64,000 bases of DNA from Macrocybe gigantea (Eukaryota > Basidiomycota > Agaricomycetes > Agaricales > Callistosporiaceae): assembly GCA_011319805.1 (NCBI GenBank), contig SJRY01000280.1:62001-126000 (forward strand). Direction: 5' to 3'. The notes beneath the pieces are model-generated. The model had not been told where the DNA came from. It was given only the letters and a program-made list of their open reading frames with translations, and searched no databases. Every line of letters begins with the position of its first letter. Positions within the stretch are counted from its first letter, which is position 1. Positions 48,104-60,208 of the stretch are shown one piece after another. The position numbers and the translations under genes are program-made.

Positions 48104-48937
48104 GATAGGATGTCTGGGTTGGCGCCGCGTGCAGAGCGGATCTAGAAAGCGTTATGAGGAGGGGTCGACGCCCCGGACGATGAGCGCGCCTCTCAGAGGA
48201 TGGCTGGCGGTGCCGCTGACGAGTGCCGCATGACAGACGGCTGGCCGGCATCCAATCAACAAACCGGCGCGGGCTCCTGGCGATTCTCTTGTCACTTGAC
48301 TGACTGCTCAAAATCGTTGAAGCTCTCCTCTGTCAACGACTTCCATGCTCGCAGTTGACAAAAGGGAATGCGGGGCCAGAAATCGTCTGTAAATCTTTTT
48401 TTTGTTCGCGATAGGCTCTACCTTTACGGCCTCCTGAGTAAACGAGGTTTTACTGGTTTTACTGCTCAGAAGACGTTTTGACCATCGAAACTGAAGATCA
48501 AGCTGCGGTCAGGTCTTGTGCTTGCTGTCGCTAATTCCGCATCGTCCATCATGCATCAGCACCCGGTCCGCTCTTAAAAACGGCGTGGCCGAAGCCTCTC
48601 ATTCTAATACTCAGCTCTTCTTCTGGTCGTTGTGGGACACGGGTTTCTTGCACAAGTACAGTGTGCTACGTCGTTATCAAGACTCCAGGTCCAGAGCCTT
48701 TAAAAAGTGCCTGTTACGACTATGCTCACTCCTTTTTTCATTGCCGACCCCCCAAGGGCCAACTCGTTTCTCAAGTTGACCTTCTTCCAGCGCGTCGACT
48801 TGCGATACGAAACTAGAAGTTCGGTGTTGTCTAGGCTCGTAGATGAGGCAGCCCTCCTGTAAACGCGATCGATCCAGCTCGGCGAAACATATCATGGGAT
48901 ATAGCTTAGAATGGGACGTATACTCTACGAGTCGGTT
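48104..48937. other. intergenic (TRK upstream / carrier 3' flank)
   Basis: This 834-bp region lies upstream of the TRK start and downstream of the carrier stop, both on the minus strand. No gene recognised. Confidence 0.5.
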
Positions 48938-50483
48938 CTACAACGCCTTTCCTCCGGTCAACCTCATAATGTTCTCGTATACCGTGAAAACAATCCCGCC
49001 GCTCATCTAGATCCCGACGCAAAAAGGTCAAGGTCAGAACAGTCGTCAACAGAAGCTATAATCAATCATGAGTACGCACAACCAGGCGCGCGAGCCGCGG
49101 CGTCGTGCCCGCCCAAAATCGAAGAATGCCCTCCTCCGTGAAGATGCGGTACGCGCAGTGGAAAGAGTTGCGGTACTGCGCCCGCGCTTCTAGCGATTGC
49201 ATTCGCGTCTTGATGACGCTGCAAGTGCAGAATGACGGTAAGACAACATCAACGTAAGCCAAAGCGAAACCGATGACATACTCGAGAGGCATCGTCGTGT
49301 ACACAGTCACCAGGCCTGCGATAGCTCCGATGCCGAACGTGACTGCAGCGGGCAGGGACTGCCCCGGTCGTGCCGTACCTTGCACGAGCTGCTTCAATGA
49401 CGTGTATGTCGTGAATCTCACTGCAGAGTTCGCCCCTTGCCGCATCATCTAAAGCCAAAGGCGCAGCTCGTCAGCGGGAGCGGACAGGGCCATGCAACGA
49501 AGACCACATACCACAGGGAATAAACCTCGGTATATCCCTCGCAACCCTTCTTGTCTGATAATCATGCCTGTGCCGTGTATCAGGCCACGATATTGAGGAT
49601 TTGGACGTTTCGCGTCGTCAATGAGTTTTGTTCTGCAATAAACCGTCAGATACAGCCCGAAAAGAGACGACGCTGAATACTTGCTTTATCGTCTCGGACG
49701 GTGTGACAGCAAGACCGCCTCTGTCATGCCAGCTCCCAAACCAGCTGCGCCGTCACGTCAGAGTCCCACCACAGAGCTTCAAAAATAGCGGGGCCACACA
49801 CCAAGAAGACTCCGAGGTGCACTGACTTTTCCCTTGATTGAAGTATCATCAGGATTGCAAGGGCGAGGAAACAAGCGCGACTTTACCTGCGGGTCTGCCA
49901 GCATCTGCTTATATCTGTCATAACTGACGAACCGCACACCCGCCTTGGCCGCATTCCCAACGACAAGCGCCGTGCATCCCGAATAAAGGCCAGTGACTCC
50001 TTTTGTTCGCACTGTCTCTCTGATGATAGTTACGATGCCTTCCTTCTGAAGCAGGGGCGGACAACATGAGAGACAATCTTCAAGGGAGTAGATTCATGAC
50101 TCGTTTACCTGGCCGCTGAACTGTGATCGTGTCTTAACAAATTCCGTCGGGTATGTCACGAAACTGCCATCTAATCTTGCTCAGAGGGATTCTTTGAAGA
50201 AAGCAGAAAAAATCGTTTTCAACTCACGCTTCGACCGCTCCAGCAGTTGCCCCGGCAAATCTGTTATCATGAGGGCCTTTTAGCAATGTTAACAGTCGAG
50301 TTTATATGAATACCGACTCACAATGAATGCAACGGCTTTTCTCCTTTGAAAGGCATGGTCCTCGAGCAAGTCCAAAACTTTGCTCGCTTCAGCACGCGAT
50401 CGGTTACGAGCCTGTTTGGCAGCGTCATTGGGATCAAATAGCACCACTTCCGGGTTATCCGGTCCCCGATCGACACTGGTCAT
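48938..50483 (-). CDS. mitochondrial tricarboxylate/citrate-type carrier
   Basis: Mitochondrial carrier family (SLC25), spliced with about eight introns. Signatures in order are FAGATAGAVE (first repeat), TIIRETVRTKGVTGLYSGCT and NAAKAGVRFVSYDRYKQML, which strongly resembles the citrate carrier CTP1. Then come NSAVRFTTYTSLKQL, FGIGAIAGLVTVYTTMPLE followed by VIKTRMQSLEARAQY (the Px[DE]xx[KR] signature split by an intron), TEEGILRFWAGTTPRLARL, and a last exon MSGGIVFTVYENIMRL ending at TAG 48938. The protein would exchange citrate or tricarboxylates across the inner mitochondrial membrane. The N-terminal 55 residues (from MTSVDRGPD) are an unusual hydrophilic extension. An in-frame ATG at 50501 would overlap the HEM4 start, so I chose the one at 50483. 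Confidence 0.82.
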
Positions 50484-50490
50484 CCTTTCA
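50484..50490. promoter_or_regulatory. head-to-head junction of carrier and HEM4
   Basis: Only 7 bp separate the two proposed start codons. Transcription start sites must therefore lie inside the partner gene, giving overlapping antisense 5' ends, or one translation start is further in. Confidence 0.45.
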
Positions 50491-51477
50491 ATGGCAAACA
50501 TTTTGCTGCTAAGAGCACCTTCTGGACCCGGTAAAGATCGCTACGAAGAAGCCTTCGCTGCCGCTGGATACCACCCAATATCCGTACCTGTTCTAGAGAC
50601 CGTCTTTGCCAATCTCCACGAATTGGAGCAGGTCGTCGGAAATGGGCCAACGGCCGAGTCTTACGACGGTGTCATCATGACTAGCGGTAGAGCAGCCGAG
50701 GCGTGGAAGTCCGCCGTGCATAATCTCGCGTCTTATCCACCTCCACCAACAACGCCGCGAGGTGAGTTTTGAACGGTTGTGATTCGGAATGCTTGCAAAT
50801 GAACAACTTGTCATCGCCATTTCCCAGTTAGCTGGTCGTCAGTGCCATTCTACGTCGTAGGACAAGCAACCGCCTTGACGCTTTTGTCGATATTGGAGAC
50901 CTATCCAGAGACACCGTATGCCCCGCGAATGATCAAAGGGGAGACGACAGGAACCGGCGAAAAGCTTGCGCGCTTCATCGTCGATGATTCCCAAGTGCCA
51001 AGGAAGCTGCTGTACCTAACCGGAGACAAGAACCGCGACACCTTATTCAAGCTTCTTGGAGAACGAAACATCGAAGCGTGTCCTCTGCAAGTTTACGAAA
51101 CACAGGGCTCGTCCACGTTTGAGAGCGATCTCGCGTCTGCTCTGAAAACGTCGTCCAAAGGTTGCAATACGCCTCCTCGCCGAGCGTAGCTTTATCTGAT
51201 CTATCCTCGTGATTTTGTCGATTCAGAGACTGATCGTTGGTGGATAATTCATTTCGCCCCGTCAGCAGCGCGCTTCGTCGCACCCATTCTATCGAAACAT
51301 CTTGGTTCTTCCTACCCCGCGTCAGGCGCTGTCGATGCCGCAAGAGCAAGAATAGCGTCTATTGGGCCTGTCACGACCGCCTTCCTCCGGGATGAGCTCA
51401 AGCTCCACGTCGATGTGACTGCCCCAAAGCCAACTCCTCAAGAGCTGGTGAATGCCATCGTTGAACACGACAAATGA
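50491..51477 (+). CDS. HEM4: uroporphyrinogen-III synthase
   Basis: Start ATG at 50491 (MANILLLRAPSGPGKDRYEE). Three exons end at about 50763, 51160 and 51477, with introns GTGAGT...CAG and GTTGCA...TTCAG. Recognised elements are the N-terminal beta strand plus the LRAP loop, FAAAGYHPISVPVLET, YDGVIMTSGRAAEAW, VPFYVVGQATALTLL, LLYLTGDKNRDTLFKLL, ACPLQVYET, then DRWWIIHFAPSAARF and SYPASGAVDAARARIASIGPVTTAFL. This is the two-lobed HemD fold. The enzyme closes hydroxymethylbilane to uroporphyrinogen III, the fourth step of haem synthesis, in the cytosol. Length (about 260 residues) is normal and the frame is intact. It is head-to-head with the mitochondrial carrier. Confidence 0.88.
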
Positions 51478-52515
51478 TTCCTTCTTTAAGGATGTTGCGC
51501 ACGTTTCGTGGTTTTAGTTGCACGGTGACTGGAAAACCTTCGTTTCTAGACATGCCACCGCTGAGACGCGATGCGGAAGATTCCATTATATTGCGAGCAC
51601 GCGACCACTCGCGAAACTCTGCTCTTGCTCTGAAATCAGTTTGTTCCGTCAACGACAAGTTGCGCTCGCTCTCACGCCTCGCCGCTTTCCGCCGAACTCC
51701 ACCCCGCCGCCTAAATGCCAATTCAATATTTCAATGGTGATGCGTTCGTTGAAACGCAGACTTGCACGCCTAACCTGCGAAGAACCATCATTCGCTGATC
51801 GCCGCAGCCTCGGCCTCGCCAGCTCTCAATTCATTCTCTATGTCGTCGCACGCGATTACATCTTTTTTTGTTTTTCGCACCGTCGATCGAAACAGTCGTC
51901 GGCTTTGCGATCGGCCGTTTCCCCTCGTTCGTTCTCGCAAAAGCTTCGAAGATCAATCTGCGCGCGAACTTCTCTCGGCCGGCATCCCCACATTGCTCGG
52001 CAGGTGCGGCATCACACACCACTCTGCTACTGTTGCATGATACGGACGCATGGACCCGCCATACATACGATGTTATCAATCTCCCTCTACATGCCGTAAT
52101 GTACAGTGTATTGGCGTAACAGCAACGTCCATCCGACGCCTGAAAACAAATGGAGAAATAACGTGAAAGGAGAGTAGGCAATTTTGAATGCAAGGAGAAA
52201 GCTGGACATTCTTAGCGTGCCAAGGACGGTAGCCTACTATGGAGAGCGCATTCCCCCAAAGGTCTCTGTCTTGGCCGGTCCCAACGCCGACGATATCTAG
52301 GAAGGCTTAGCAAAAATTGCCCGTGATGGTATCATCTGCTGCGACACGTCATCCGGCCGGGCCTTCCCTTTGATCAACGCCAAAGGTGGTCCTCTCGACC
52401 AGCGGTTCCACGGACTCGGACACAGGCGGTGAATCCGGACTCTGACTCGGCATGCGCGGTTGCTCGCCGGTGCTACGCCGAGAGTCTCTCGAGCTCCTCG
52501 TCTGAGGCCAAGTCG
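51478..52515. other. convergent 3' flanks, no gene recognised
   Basis: This 1.0-kb region lies between HEM4 (+) and a DUF6534 gene (-). The 193-codon frame at 51518-52099 (+) has no domain or bias that supports it. Confidence 0.45.
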
Positions 52516-54064
52516 TCATTTCCGAGACCTGAGGCGCGAAGCCAGGCATCGCCTGCTTGGGAGAAACGCATTCCGAGTCAGCGCAGACGCGGAAGAGAGA
52601 CACGCGGCGAACGGCGAACGGCGCCTGACACGAACCCTGCTCTCCGTATTTGGTTCGCACGCGTCCAGGATGCTCGGCATGTGGAGAAACGTCGGATGCC
52701 GGTCCATTTCGTCCCTGAGCGAGTGTCGCGCGTTCAACCTGTCGAGACAATCGTCGTGTCAGTTCTCCGATAGTGGCCGAGGATGTTGAATTTATTCACG
52801 ATGCCAAGAGGTAGTTTCCGAACACTGCGCGAAAAAAAGAATGATGGTGAGTTGGAATGTCACAGCCTCAGAGAGTAGACCTACACCCTGCAATGACCAT
52901 ATACGCTGCCATCCATGCAAAATTATGCATCGAAAGATACTGCATATGCGAGTTCGCCGTTCGTAAGACAAGCCGCAGCCCTGAGAGCGAACCTAAAGCT
53001 TACGAAAACGAGCATGAGTATGCTTGAAATGCTGAGAGCGTGCCGGTGAGCCATCTGTATCTCAAGTCGAAGAATACAATCCTCACCTGGTGAGGGAGCC
53101 CGTTTCTGTTCGTCGTGAGAAAAAAAGGATGAGATTGGGTTGGCTCAGAGACGGATGGATTCCTACGGATAGTCCACACGATCAACTTGTCGACCACACG
53201 CTGAGCACTGAGCCGCGTTGGTGAGTAATGGCTGTCTCGGACGGGTTAATGGCAGGAATGGAGCGCACTGCTTGAACACATCTTTCCTCCTCACCCAAAG
53301 GCAATAGGTCAGCGATGCGGCGATGGTGACGTCCGTAACCGCTGACAAAGTCAACGCCGCGATGACGACCCAGAGATACTTCACGGTGTACTCGTGCACT
53401 GTCTCCGTTCGGCAGGTGGTGATGGAGACGAAGATGAGGATGGTCATGCGAGATGCGGAGAGGGCCCAGCATATCAGAGGCACGAAGACTTTGTGAGAGA
53501 ACTTGTAGAGGCGATGGGCGAAGAACGACTGGTGCTGGGGTGAGGCGTTGCAGTCGCGGTTCTTGAACATTAGCCTCACCTGGACGGTCCAACCGATGGT
53601 CCCTGACAAAGCAAACGTTCCACACATCCCGGCCGGATATGCTTCCAAGATGTTAGTTCGACCATAGTTGACGACGGTACGGTTGTACAGCGAAACGGCG
53701 GTGAGAGTGTTGTACGCCAAGAGGAGAAGCCTTTATTTTATTTTATTTTTCGCCTCAGTTTTGACAAGCCAAGGAGACGGTCCAGACCGACACGTACCAT
53801 ACGAAAGTGACCTGTTTCGTCTGAGCACAATAGAATTTCTAGCATTGCAGCGTTCATGCGACTCACCATGCCCTTTATCCATACCGAATCGCCGGGGTAC
53901 TTTTTGAAGTATGTGAAAGCCTGGATAGTCACCAGCCCAAACAAGAAGAGGGCGGACATGGCGCCGATTTCATGGGGTCCAAGGTAGCTGTTGAGCTGCT
54001 GCGAGCTCCATTGGCCCGCCTCGGATGCGACCAACGACTGGGACGACGGTGGAAGCAGGGGCAT
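52516..54064 (-). CDS. DUF6534-type multi-span membrane protein (copy 2)
   Basis: The start at 54064 (MPLLPPSSQSLVASEAGQW) leads into SYLGPHEIGAMSALFLFGLV and TIQAFTYFKKYPGDS, the characteristic N-terminal GxxEIGxxxxxxLFGxxxxQ pattern of DUF6534. Further exons give hydrophobic spans (VFVPLICWALSASRMTILIF, YLWVVIAALTLSAVTDVTIA, ASLTYCLWVRRKD). The final domain motif NYLLAS|LNARHSLRDEMD is split by a GTGAAT...CGACAG intron. The hydrophilic C-terminal tail ends at 52516. Seven membrane spans, function unknown. The related copies at 10.6 and 61.5 kb differ widely in sequence, so this is not a recent tandem. Confidence 0.72.
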
Positions 54065-55533
54065 TGAGTGATCCTCGCGCTTTTTCCTGTAAGACTTTTA
54101 TTCTGTGCCTCGACGTTGGTAAACTGCGATACTCGAACTTCCGGACTAGGACCGACACGGCAATGGCATCGTGGCCGGTTGTGGACGCCCGACGAGTTCG
54201 CTGACGGAAAGTGAGTTTAAGGAATGGAGGGAGTGATGGGCGCGAGGAGGAGAGATCAGAACGATGGTTCCCTCGCTGCGTTTTTATCGGGAGACCCTGG
54301 TTGGTCCACAAGCTGAAGGTTACGGCGGTCTCTGCAGAACCATCACGTCAGTTTTTCCCTTCGAACCGAGAAGCCCAACCCCCATAAAGCTTGCTCCAGA
54401 GTCCAGACGCCTCACGCGACCTCATGGCACGTCTTGATGCCGAACACGCTGAGCACGTCGATTTCTCCTCGAACGTCGACCCTGGAACTATGGCATAGGC
54501 GATCATCGATTTCGTTCCGGATCGTGTCCTGCAACCCTCGAGTGCGATTCAACGAACTGTTCGACACGCACCAGTCCGAGTTTGACTTTGGGCAACGAGT
54601 CCGGGTTTTCGGCCTCGTCGCTCCGTTTTGTGCGCAGGTGGCCGATGCGTGACCAACCCGGCACACAAAGAAACGTCCAACACAAGACAAGACATGCACA
54701 AGACAAGACGTAGCTCCGTACAGACTCTATTGCGATTACTGAGCGAACCTGGCTCGCAAAGAAAAAGTATACAAGTTACGTAGCAGGCAATCCGCCCAGA
54801 AAAGGCTCGTCGCGCGGTAGCGACGCGATCCACGCTGTCGTTCCAGCTGTCAAACCGTTGACAGATTGTGCAAACCCTGGGTCTGTGTATGTATTTATTC
54901 TGAGGTGTTGCTCTCGGGAGCGCAACGACTGCGGTGATTACGAGGCCGTCGATGCGCCGTTGTCATTGTCTATCAGAAAGCTTGGCACATGCACTGTACA
55001 GCCGAAAAATCAAGGGTGCGGGGAAGCACATATCGAGTCGTCACCAGAAGGAAACTCTTTCACCTAATTCTATCATCCACCAGCCATAGCAAGCCACTGA
55101 TTACGCAATGAATCGTTTTCTCAATTTCAACCAAAATCGCTGGCAGAAAGTGCTGCACAGAAACAGCATCATCTCGGCTTCATCAGGACAGCAAAGTTAA
55201 ATTATCTCGACAGAACCCCGACATGATAGGACCTTTTCATAACAGCCCAAGCACCTTCCGAGAAGAATGCAGCGTCTTCCCGAATTCTTATTCTTCTTTC
55301 TGTCTCGCTCGTTTAATGAATTCCTCTACAGGGTCAGACTGTTCTTATTCGAACGGACTCGACATCGGATCCAAAGTCGGAGCCTCAGCCAACCCGAACA
55401 CCTGAGCACAGTGAGCACCGCATTTCTTCGTTCCTCGCGCTGTGTACAGTACACGCCAAGGCAAGGAAAAAAAAAAAAGGAAGGAAAAAAAAAAAAAAGA
55501 AGAAAGAACGAAACACGAGCCCCCGCACCGGCA
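54065..55533. other. intergenic, no gene recognised
   Basis: This 1.5-kb region is upstream of the second DUF6534 gene and downstream of ADE13. A-runs at 55467-55476 and 55486-55498 lie just beyond the ADE13 stop codon. No coding frame supported. Confidence 0.45.
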
Positions 55534-57699
55534 TCAAACAGCCAGCTCGACATTGCCCGCCTTGCGCACCGCCTCCCTGATCTCGTCCTTCTCCAGCGCC
55601 GGGACGACCCAATCGCGCAAAAACGCGTCGACCTGCTCCGGCGCGCGGCCGACGAAGCTCCTCGGGTCGAGCAGGTCCCCGAGCTGCCTTTTGATCGGGT
55701 CAAAATACGGATCCGCCTTGACGCGCTCGATGAGGTCGTTCTCGAGCCCCAGGTTCTTCACCTGGTGCGCGGCCTCGTGCGAGAGCACCTGCATGCGGAA
55801 CGTGACGTCACGCTAACGTTTAACGTCAGCCGTAAAAGAGCATATGAGAACGCACTCGGATTTTCTCGTGAGCTTCCTGACGGTCGCCGCCCTTTTTGAC
55901 CATGGCCATGATGATGTTTTCGGTCGCCATGAACGGCAGCTCCTGCGAGATCCTCCTCGCGATGACTTTCGGATAGACCACCAGGCCTTCAGAAACGTTT
56001 CGAAGGGTCGACAGCACGATATCGGCCGTCAAGAACGCCTCGGGGAGCGTGATCCTGCGGTTCGCGCTGTGGTTTCAAAGGAAGCACGTCAGCTCGAACG
56101 TAGCAAGCAAAGACGGAGATAACAGAGACTCTACAAACCTGTCGTCGAGCGTCCTCTCGAACCACTGCACGCTGGCCGTCATGAGCGCGTTTTGATGAAG
56201 CACCATGAGGTGTCTGGACAGGCTGCAGACTCGCTCGCACCGCATCGGGTTCCGCTTGTACGCCATCGCAGAGGACCCGATCTGGGTGCTTTCAAACGGC
56301 TCCTCCATTTCCTTTTTCGCAAAGAAAAAAAAAAAAGGATGGGTAAAGCCACCCGTGACCAGACTGAATCGGGGAGGGCTCACTTTCAGGTTCGCCAACA
56401 GCCGAATGTCGGTGGCGATTTTGTGCGCGGTCGCGCCGAGAGAGGCGAGCGGGGCCAACACGTCGATGTCGACTTTGCGCGAGTACGTCTGAGAGGTGAC
56501 GGGGTAGGCGTACTGGAAACCTGAGAGTTCAGTCACCCTCTTGTCCAGCGCTTCCACCTTGTTACAAAAAAAAAAAAAAAGACTCGATTAATTTATGTCT
56601 GTTCTAAAGGCAGAACCACCCCTCACCTTTTGATGATCTCCATCGAACAGGGCCAAAAAGCTCGCCTGAGTGCCCGTCGTGCCCTTGACGCCTCTAAACC
56701 CGACATCGTCTCTCGCGCGCTGAAGGTTTCTCAAATCCCAAAGCAGCTCCTATGCATCGCGGAACGCCAGCCAACCCATCAACGCAACGCTCGAGACACA
56801 TCGGTCACACGACCGCCGCTCACCTGAATCCACAGCGTGGCTCTCTTCCCGACCGTCGTGAGCTGCGCGGGCTGAAAATGCGTAAAGCCGAGCGTCGGAA
56901 GGGCGCGGTGCTCCTGCGCGAACGCGGCGAGGCGCGAGATGAGGACCGAGATCGAGCGAACGAGGTACGTCAGCGCCGTGCGGATGAAGATCAGGTCCGC
57001 GTTGCTGCGCGCCGTTCAACGCAGGGCGACAAAGGCATATGCGGGGGGGGGTCTTTGGGTGAGCAAAGGGGGAGGTCAGGTGAGTGGGGGGAGATGGGGA
57101 CTTTACTCTGTCACGTAGCACGAAGTGGCTCCCAGACTGGCGAGAAAATACGGTCAGGACGGGGATAATGATGCATGATGCCCGTTCGATTCACTCAACT
57201 GGATGATCCCCGCCGCGGCGGGCGCGACCGTTCCAAACGTATGAACATGCGCCATGACATCGTGCCTCCGCTTCTTCTCCTCCTTTGCAGCGACCTCAAA
57301 CTGCTCCGGCGTGAGATTCTATTTTTTTTAAAAAAAAAAAAAAAACAAAGGGGAATTATGTGCACGGACGCTAAAACGAGTAGAAAGCACGCACGAGGTT
57401 GTTCTTCATCTGCTCGATCGCCTCTTCAGAGATGGGCAGCCCGAGCTCGCGCTCCGCCACGGCAAGGTTGAGCCATAAAGCTCTCCACGTGTAAAACCTG
57501 TTCTGCAGATGGGTTCATGATCGGTGCGGTCGGGACAAGGCAAAGGAAAAAGAAGAGACTTACGGCAGGCGAAAACAAATGCGCCATCTCCTTGCTGGCA
57601 TATCGACTGTAGAAGCAGCACGTCAGGGCTCTCGCTTTTCTCAAACGTCAGTCTGGCCCACCTCGACAACGGCGTCTGGTAAGTTTCGAAAGCCTCCAT
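55534..57699 (-). CDS. ADE13: adenylosuccinate lyase
   Basis: Start [12 protein letters not shown] at 57699; stop at 55534. Exons then give [15 protein letters not shown] (spliced through GTGGGC...CTACAG), [32 protein letters not shown] (catalytic His loop), [40 protein letters not shown] and [19 protein letters not shown]. The class signature [37 protein letters not shown] and a full C-terminal helical domain ([30 protein letters not shown]) follow. The fumarase/ASL-superfamily signature SSAMxYKRNP is intact. The enzyme splits SAICAR and adenylosuccinate to release fumarate in purine synthesis. The frame is intact. Several introns contain long T-runs next to the acceptor (for example T16 at 56563-56579, read on the minus strand, and T8A16 at 57322-57345). 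Confidence 0.92.
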
Positions 57700-58491
57700 A
57701 ATTTATCCAAATGTAGATAGTGGATAGATAGACGAAATAGCGGTTTTACACCCTGCCTGACACAGCTCACGTCAGCACATTCAACGAGCTTCTAGGGGAG
57801 GAGCGTCACCTAAACCTGGCTTGGACAAAAAACGAAAACGGCTCTCCCGAATCGTGACGATTATCAGTTTGATCAAACGCTAACTGATAAGATAACAGTC
57901 CGTCATTCAAATCTCATCTTATCACAAATCAAGCTTTCGCTTGCCGGTCTCCTCTCCCCTCGCCTCCCCCTCCGCCGCACCCTGTCCAACCGGACCTCCG
58001 TGTCCCTGCTGACATCCTTCACGCCGATCCAGATCCAGACGCTCCGCCTCGGCCGCCGCCCTTTGCGCGCGAGCGTTGGCAGGTGCAAGGCCCACCAGGT
58101 CACGTGTGTGGTGACGACACGTCAGCACGAGGTTCGCCCTGTCCCAAGGCGGAGGCGTTGCAGTCTTCGCGATGTTGCATGTAGAACGTGTCAAAGATTT
58201 GTCGAAGAGGTGCACCGTGTTCCGCATCCATGATATTAGACCAGATGCAGTCACACACTTTTCCTTTTCAGCTTGCTTGTTGTCAACATTCACCTAACCT
58301 TTTACTATACATACAAGGCGAGCAGTACACGAGAAGAGAGAAATGAATGAAAACTGTCCCTACCTTTGCATCATGCCAGTTCCAAATCAAACGGATATAA
58401 AACCGAAGAGCGAAAAATAAATAACAATGAAAAGAAAAAGCGTCCAACAAAACAGATAAGAATTACTCATTTTGAAAAGCTGCACCGCCTC
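57700..58491. other. intergenic, one doubtful frame
   Basis: A minus-strand frame of 123 codons at 57922-58293 ends in an Arg/Glu-rich tail and could be a small mitochondrial-type protein, but no family matches what I can see. The left part should hold the ADE13 promoter. Confidence 0.35.
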
Positions 58492-60208
58492 TCACGAAAA
58501 CGATCCATGAATCAGCGCATCCCACGCGCTCTTGCTCTGCAGCGTCTCGATAAACTTGGCGCGCGGCACGGGCGTATGAGAATTTTGCCCCGCCCCGCCC
58601 TGTCTTTCTGCCCCATCGACGGGACCGTCGCTCACAGGATGCAGAGCCGGCGACGTCACAGCCGATGCCGCAGCAGAAGCAGAAGCAGAAGCAGAAGGGG
58701 AGGCCGAACCGGCTGCATGGGACGCGAGGTGCGGCGCCGGGGCGTGCAGGTGCGTCTGCAGCTCGTCCTCGTGATGCGGATGCGCAGGCGCGTGCAGGGA
58801 CAGGGACGGCGGCAGGTCGAGCGGAGGAGGCGTTTCGTGGATCGGCGAGTGCGCCTGAGAAGAACCCACGCTCGTGCTCGCACTCGTGCCTGTGCGCGGG
58901 GAGAGCAGCGGCGAAGACGTGGACGAAGGCGTGGCGGACGAGGACGCCGAAGCCGACGAGCCCGTCACCCCGTGTGCGTGCGGATGCGGATGCGGATGTG
59001 CGTACGGATGCGGCCAGTGCACGCTCTCAGTTCCCTACATTCAGACACACATGAGTGAACGTGCGACGGATACGCAATCGACTCACCAAACGCGACGGCG
59101 TGTGCGGGAGGTGCCTCGAAACGGTATGCAGGTGCACATCGGACCGGCTCGGGTCGTGAATGTGGTGCACCTGTATCGCGGGCGTCGGGTGCGGGTGCGA
59201 TGCAGTCCCCGCCGCCGCTGGGGCGGGGTGCGGCATGATGAGTGGCGATGGGGTGGCCGATGGCGTTATAGCTGTCGATGACATCGACACAGGCACTAGT
59301 GCATGCGGCGGGCTGTTACCACCGCTAGTGGTGGCAATGGCACTCGGGCCGCCCGCAGGGGACGGATGTCCAAACGGCGACGACGCAGCCGTAGTATAAT
59401 ACGCAGGGCTCGCCGTGCCGGACGAGGAGCGGGAGGGCGGTGTGTACGGCCGTTTCTTATCAGATCAGCGATTGCGATGAGAGGAAGGGGGGAGCGAAAT
59501 CGTGTGTTATCGCAGCTGAAGGGAGCTGGGCGCTAGGGGAGAGACGCACGGGGTTGAGAATGCTCCCCAGGGCGAGCCTGAGGGCTTCTTTGTGCTGTAG
59601 ATTCCTGCTGAGTCCTGTCACGGCATCATGATGCTGCTGTTGTTGTTGTTGTTGCTGATGCTGTTGTGCTTGCTGTTGCTGATGCTGTGACAAGTGCTCT
59701 GCGTTGGGCGGATGGGCTCGTGTCGGCTACGAATCTGGAATGAGTGCTGATACACGCAAAAAAGACTCTTGAAAGAAGCACAGACCATTTCCGAAGCAGT
59801 TGTGCTACGGATTCGCGGGTTTGAATAGAGGTTCTGATGAGCTGGAGCTGGGGCTAAGCGAGAGACGTTATCAAATGCATAGACGATCCAAATTATGTCA
59901 TCAAACAAAATAATTACAAATTACCCCACACACACGCACCTCCCCGCATTCGGGCAGACGAACGTTCGTCTTGCAAGCTGCTGCTGCGACAAAGGCGGAT
60001 ATGGCTTACGTCCAATGCGGAGTAAAGGACAAGGGTATTGGCAGGGAGTTGAGCACGCAATAACGCCATTGAGATGCGCAAGCATCAGGTCAAGATAGGG
60101 CAGTCTCTCTTGCATACCAACCCACCGGTCCGGGCCCGGCCTCCCGGAACAGTCTTCTCTCCTGTCCGTCCCTCTCAACCACTTGCCCTGAGGTACAAAG
60201 CCATACAT
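58492..60208 (-). CDS. polyQ, His/Ser/Pro-rich regulatory-type protein
   Basis: Exons assembled by splice consensus run from an exon ending ARRTFVCPNAG (near 59943) to PAPAHQNLYSNPRIRSTTAS, then PTRAHPPNAEHLSQHQQQQ, then a run of Gln/His. RNLQHKEALRLALGSILNP follows, then KRPYTPPSRSSSGTASPAYY, a Ser/Pro/Ala/Thr-rich part, IQVHHIHDPSRSDVHLHT, PHPYAHPHPHPHAHG, and a conserved-looking C-terminus AKFIETLQSKSAWDALIHG ending at 58492. Low complexity with short conserved islands is typical of fungal transcription cofactors; a DNA-binding domain is not visible. The true N-terminus (60208 or a later ATG near 60115) is uncertain. Function unknown. Confidence 0.55.
58672..58697. repeat. (AGAAGC)n hexanucleotide repeat
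   Basis: Four near-perfect AGAAGC units within the Ser/Ala-rich part of the polyQ protein gene (minus-strand ASASASA). Confidence 0.85.
59632..59690. repeat. CAG/CAA-type polyQ repeat
   Basis: Plus strand TGTTGTTGT/TGCTGATGCTG pattern encodes, on the minus strand, an almost pure Gln/His run in the polyQ protein. Confidence 0.9.

Noticed and set aside
57922..58293. 123-codon minus-strand frame, considered as a small mitochondrial or CHCH-type protein
   Set aside because: Cysteine spacing does not fit CX9C proteins and the tail is low complexity.
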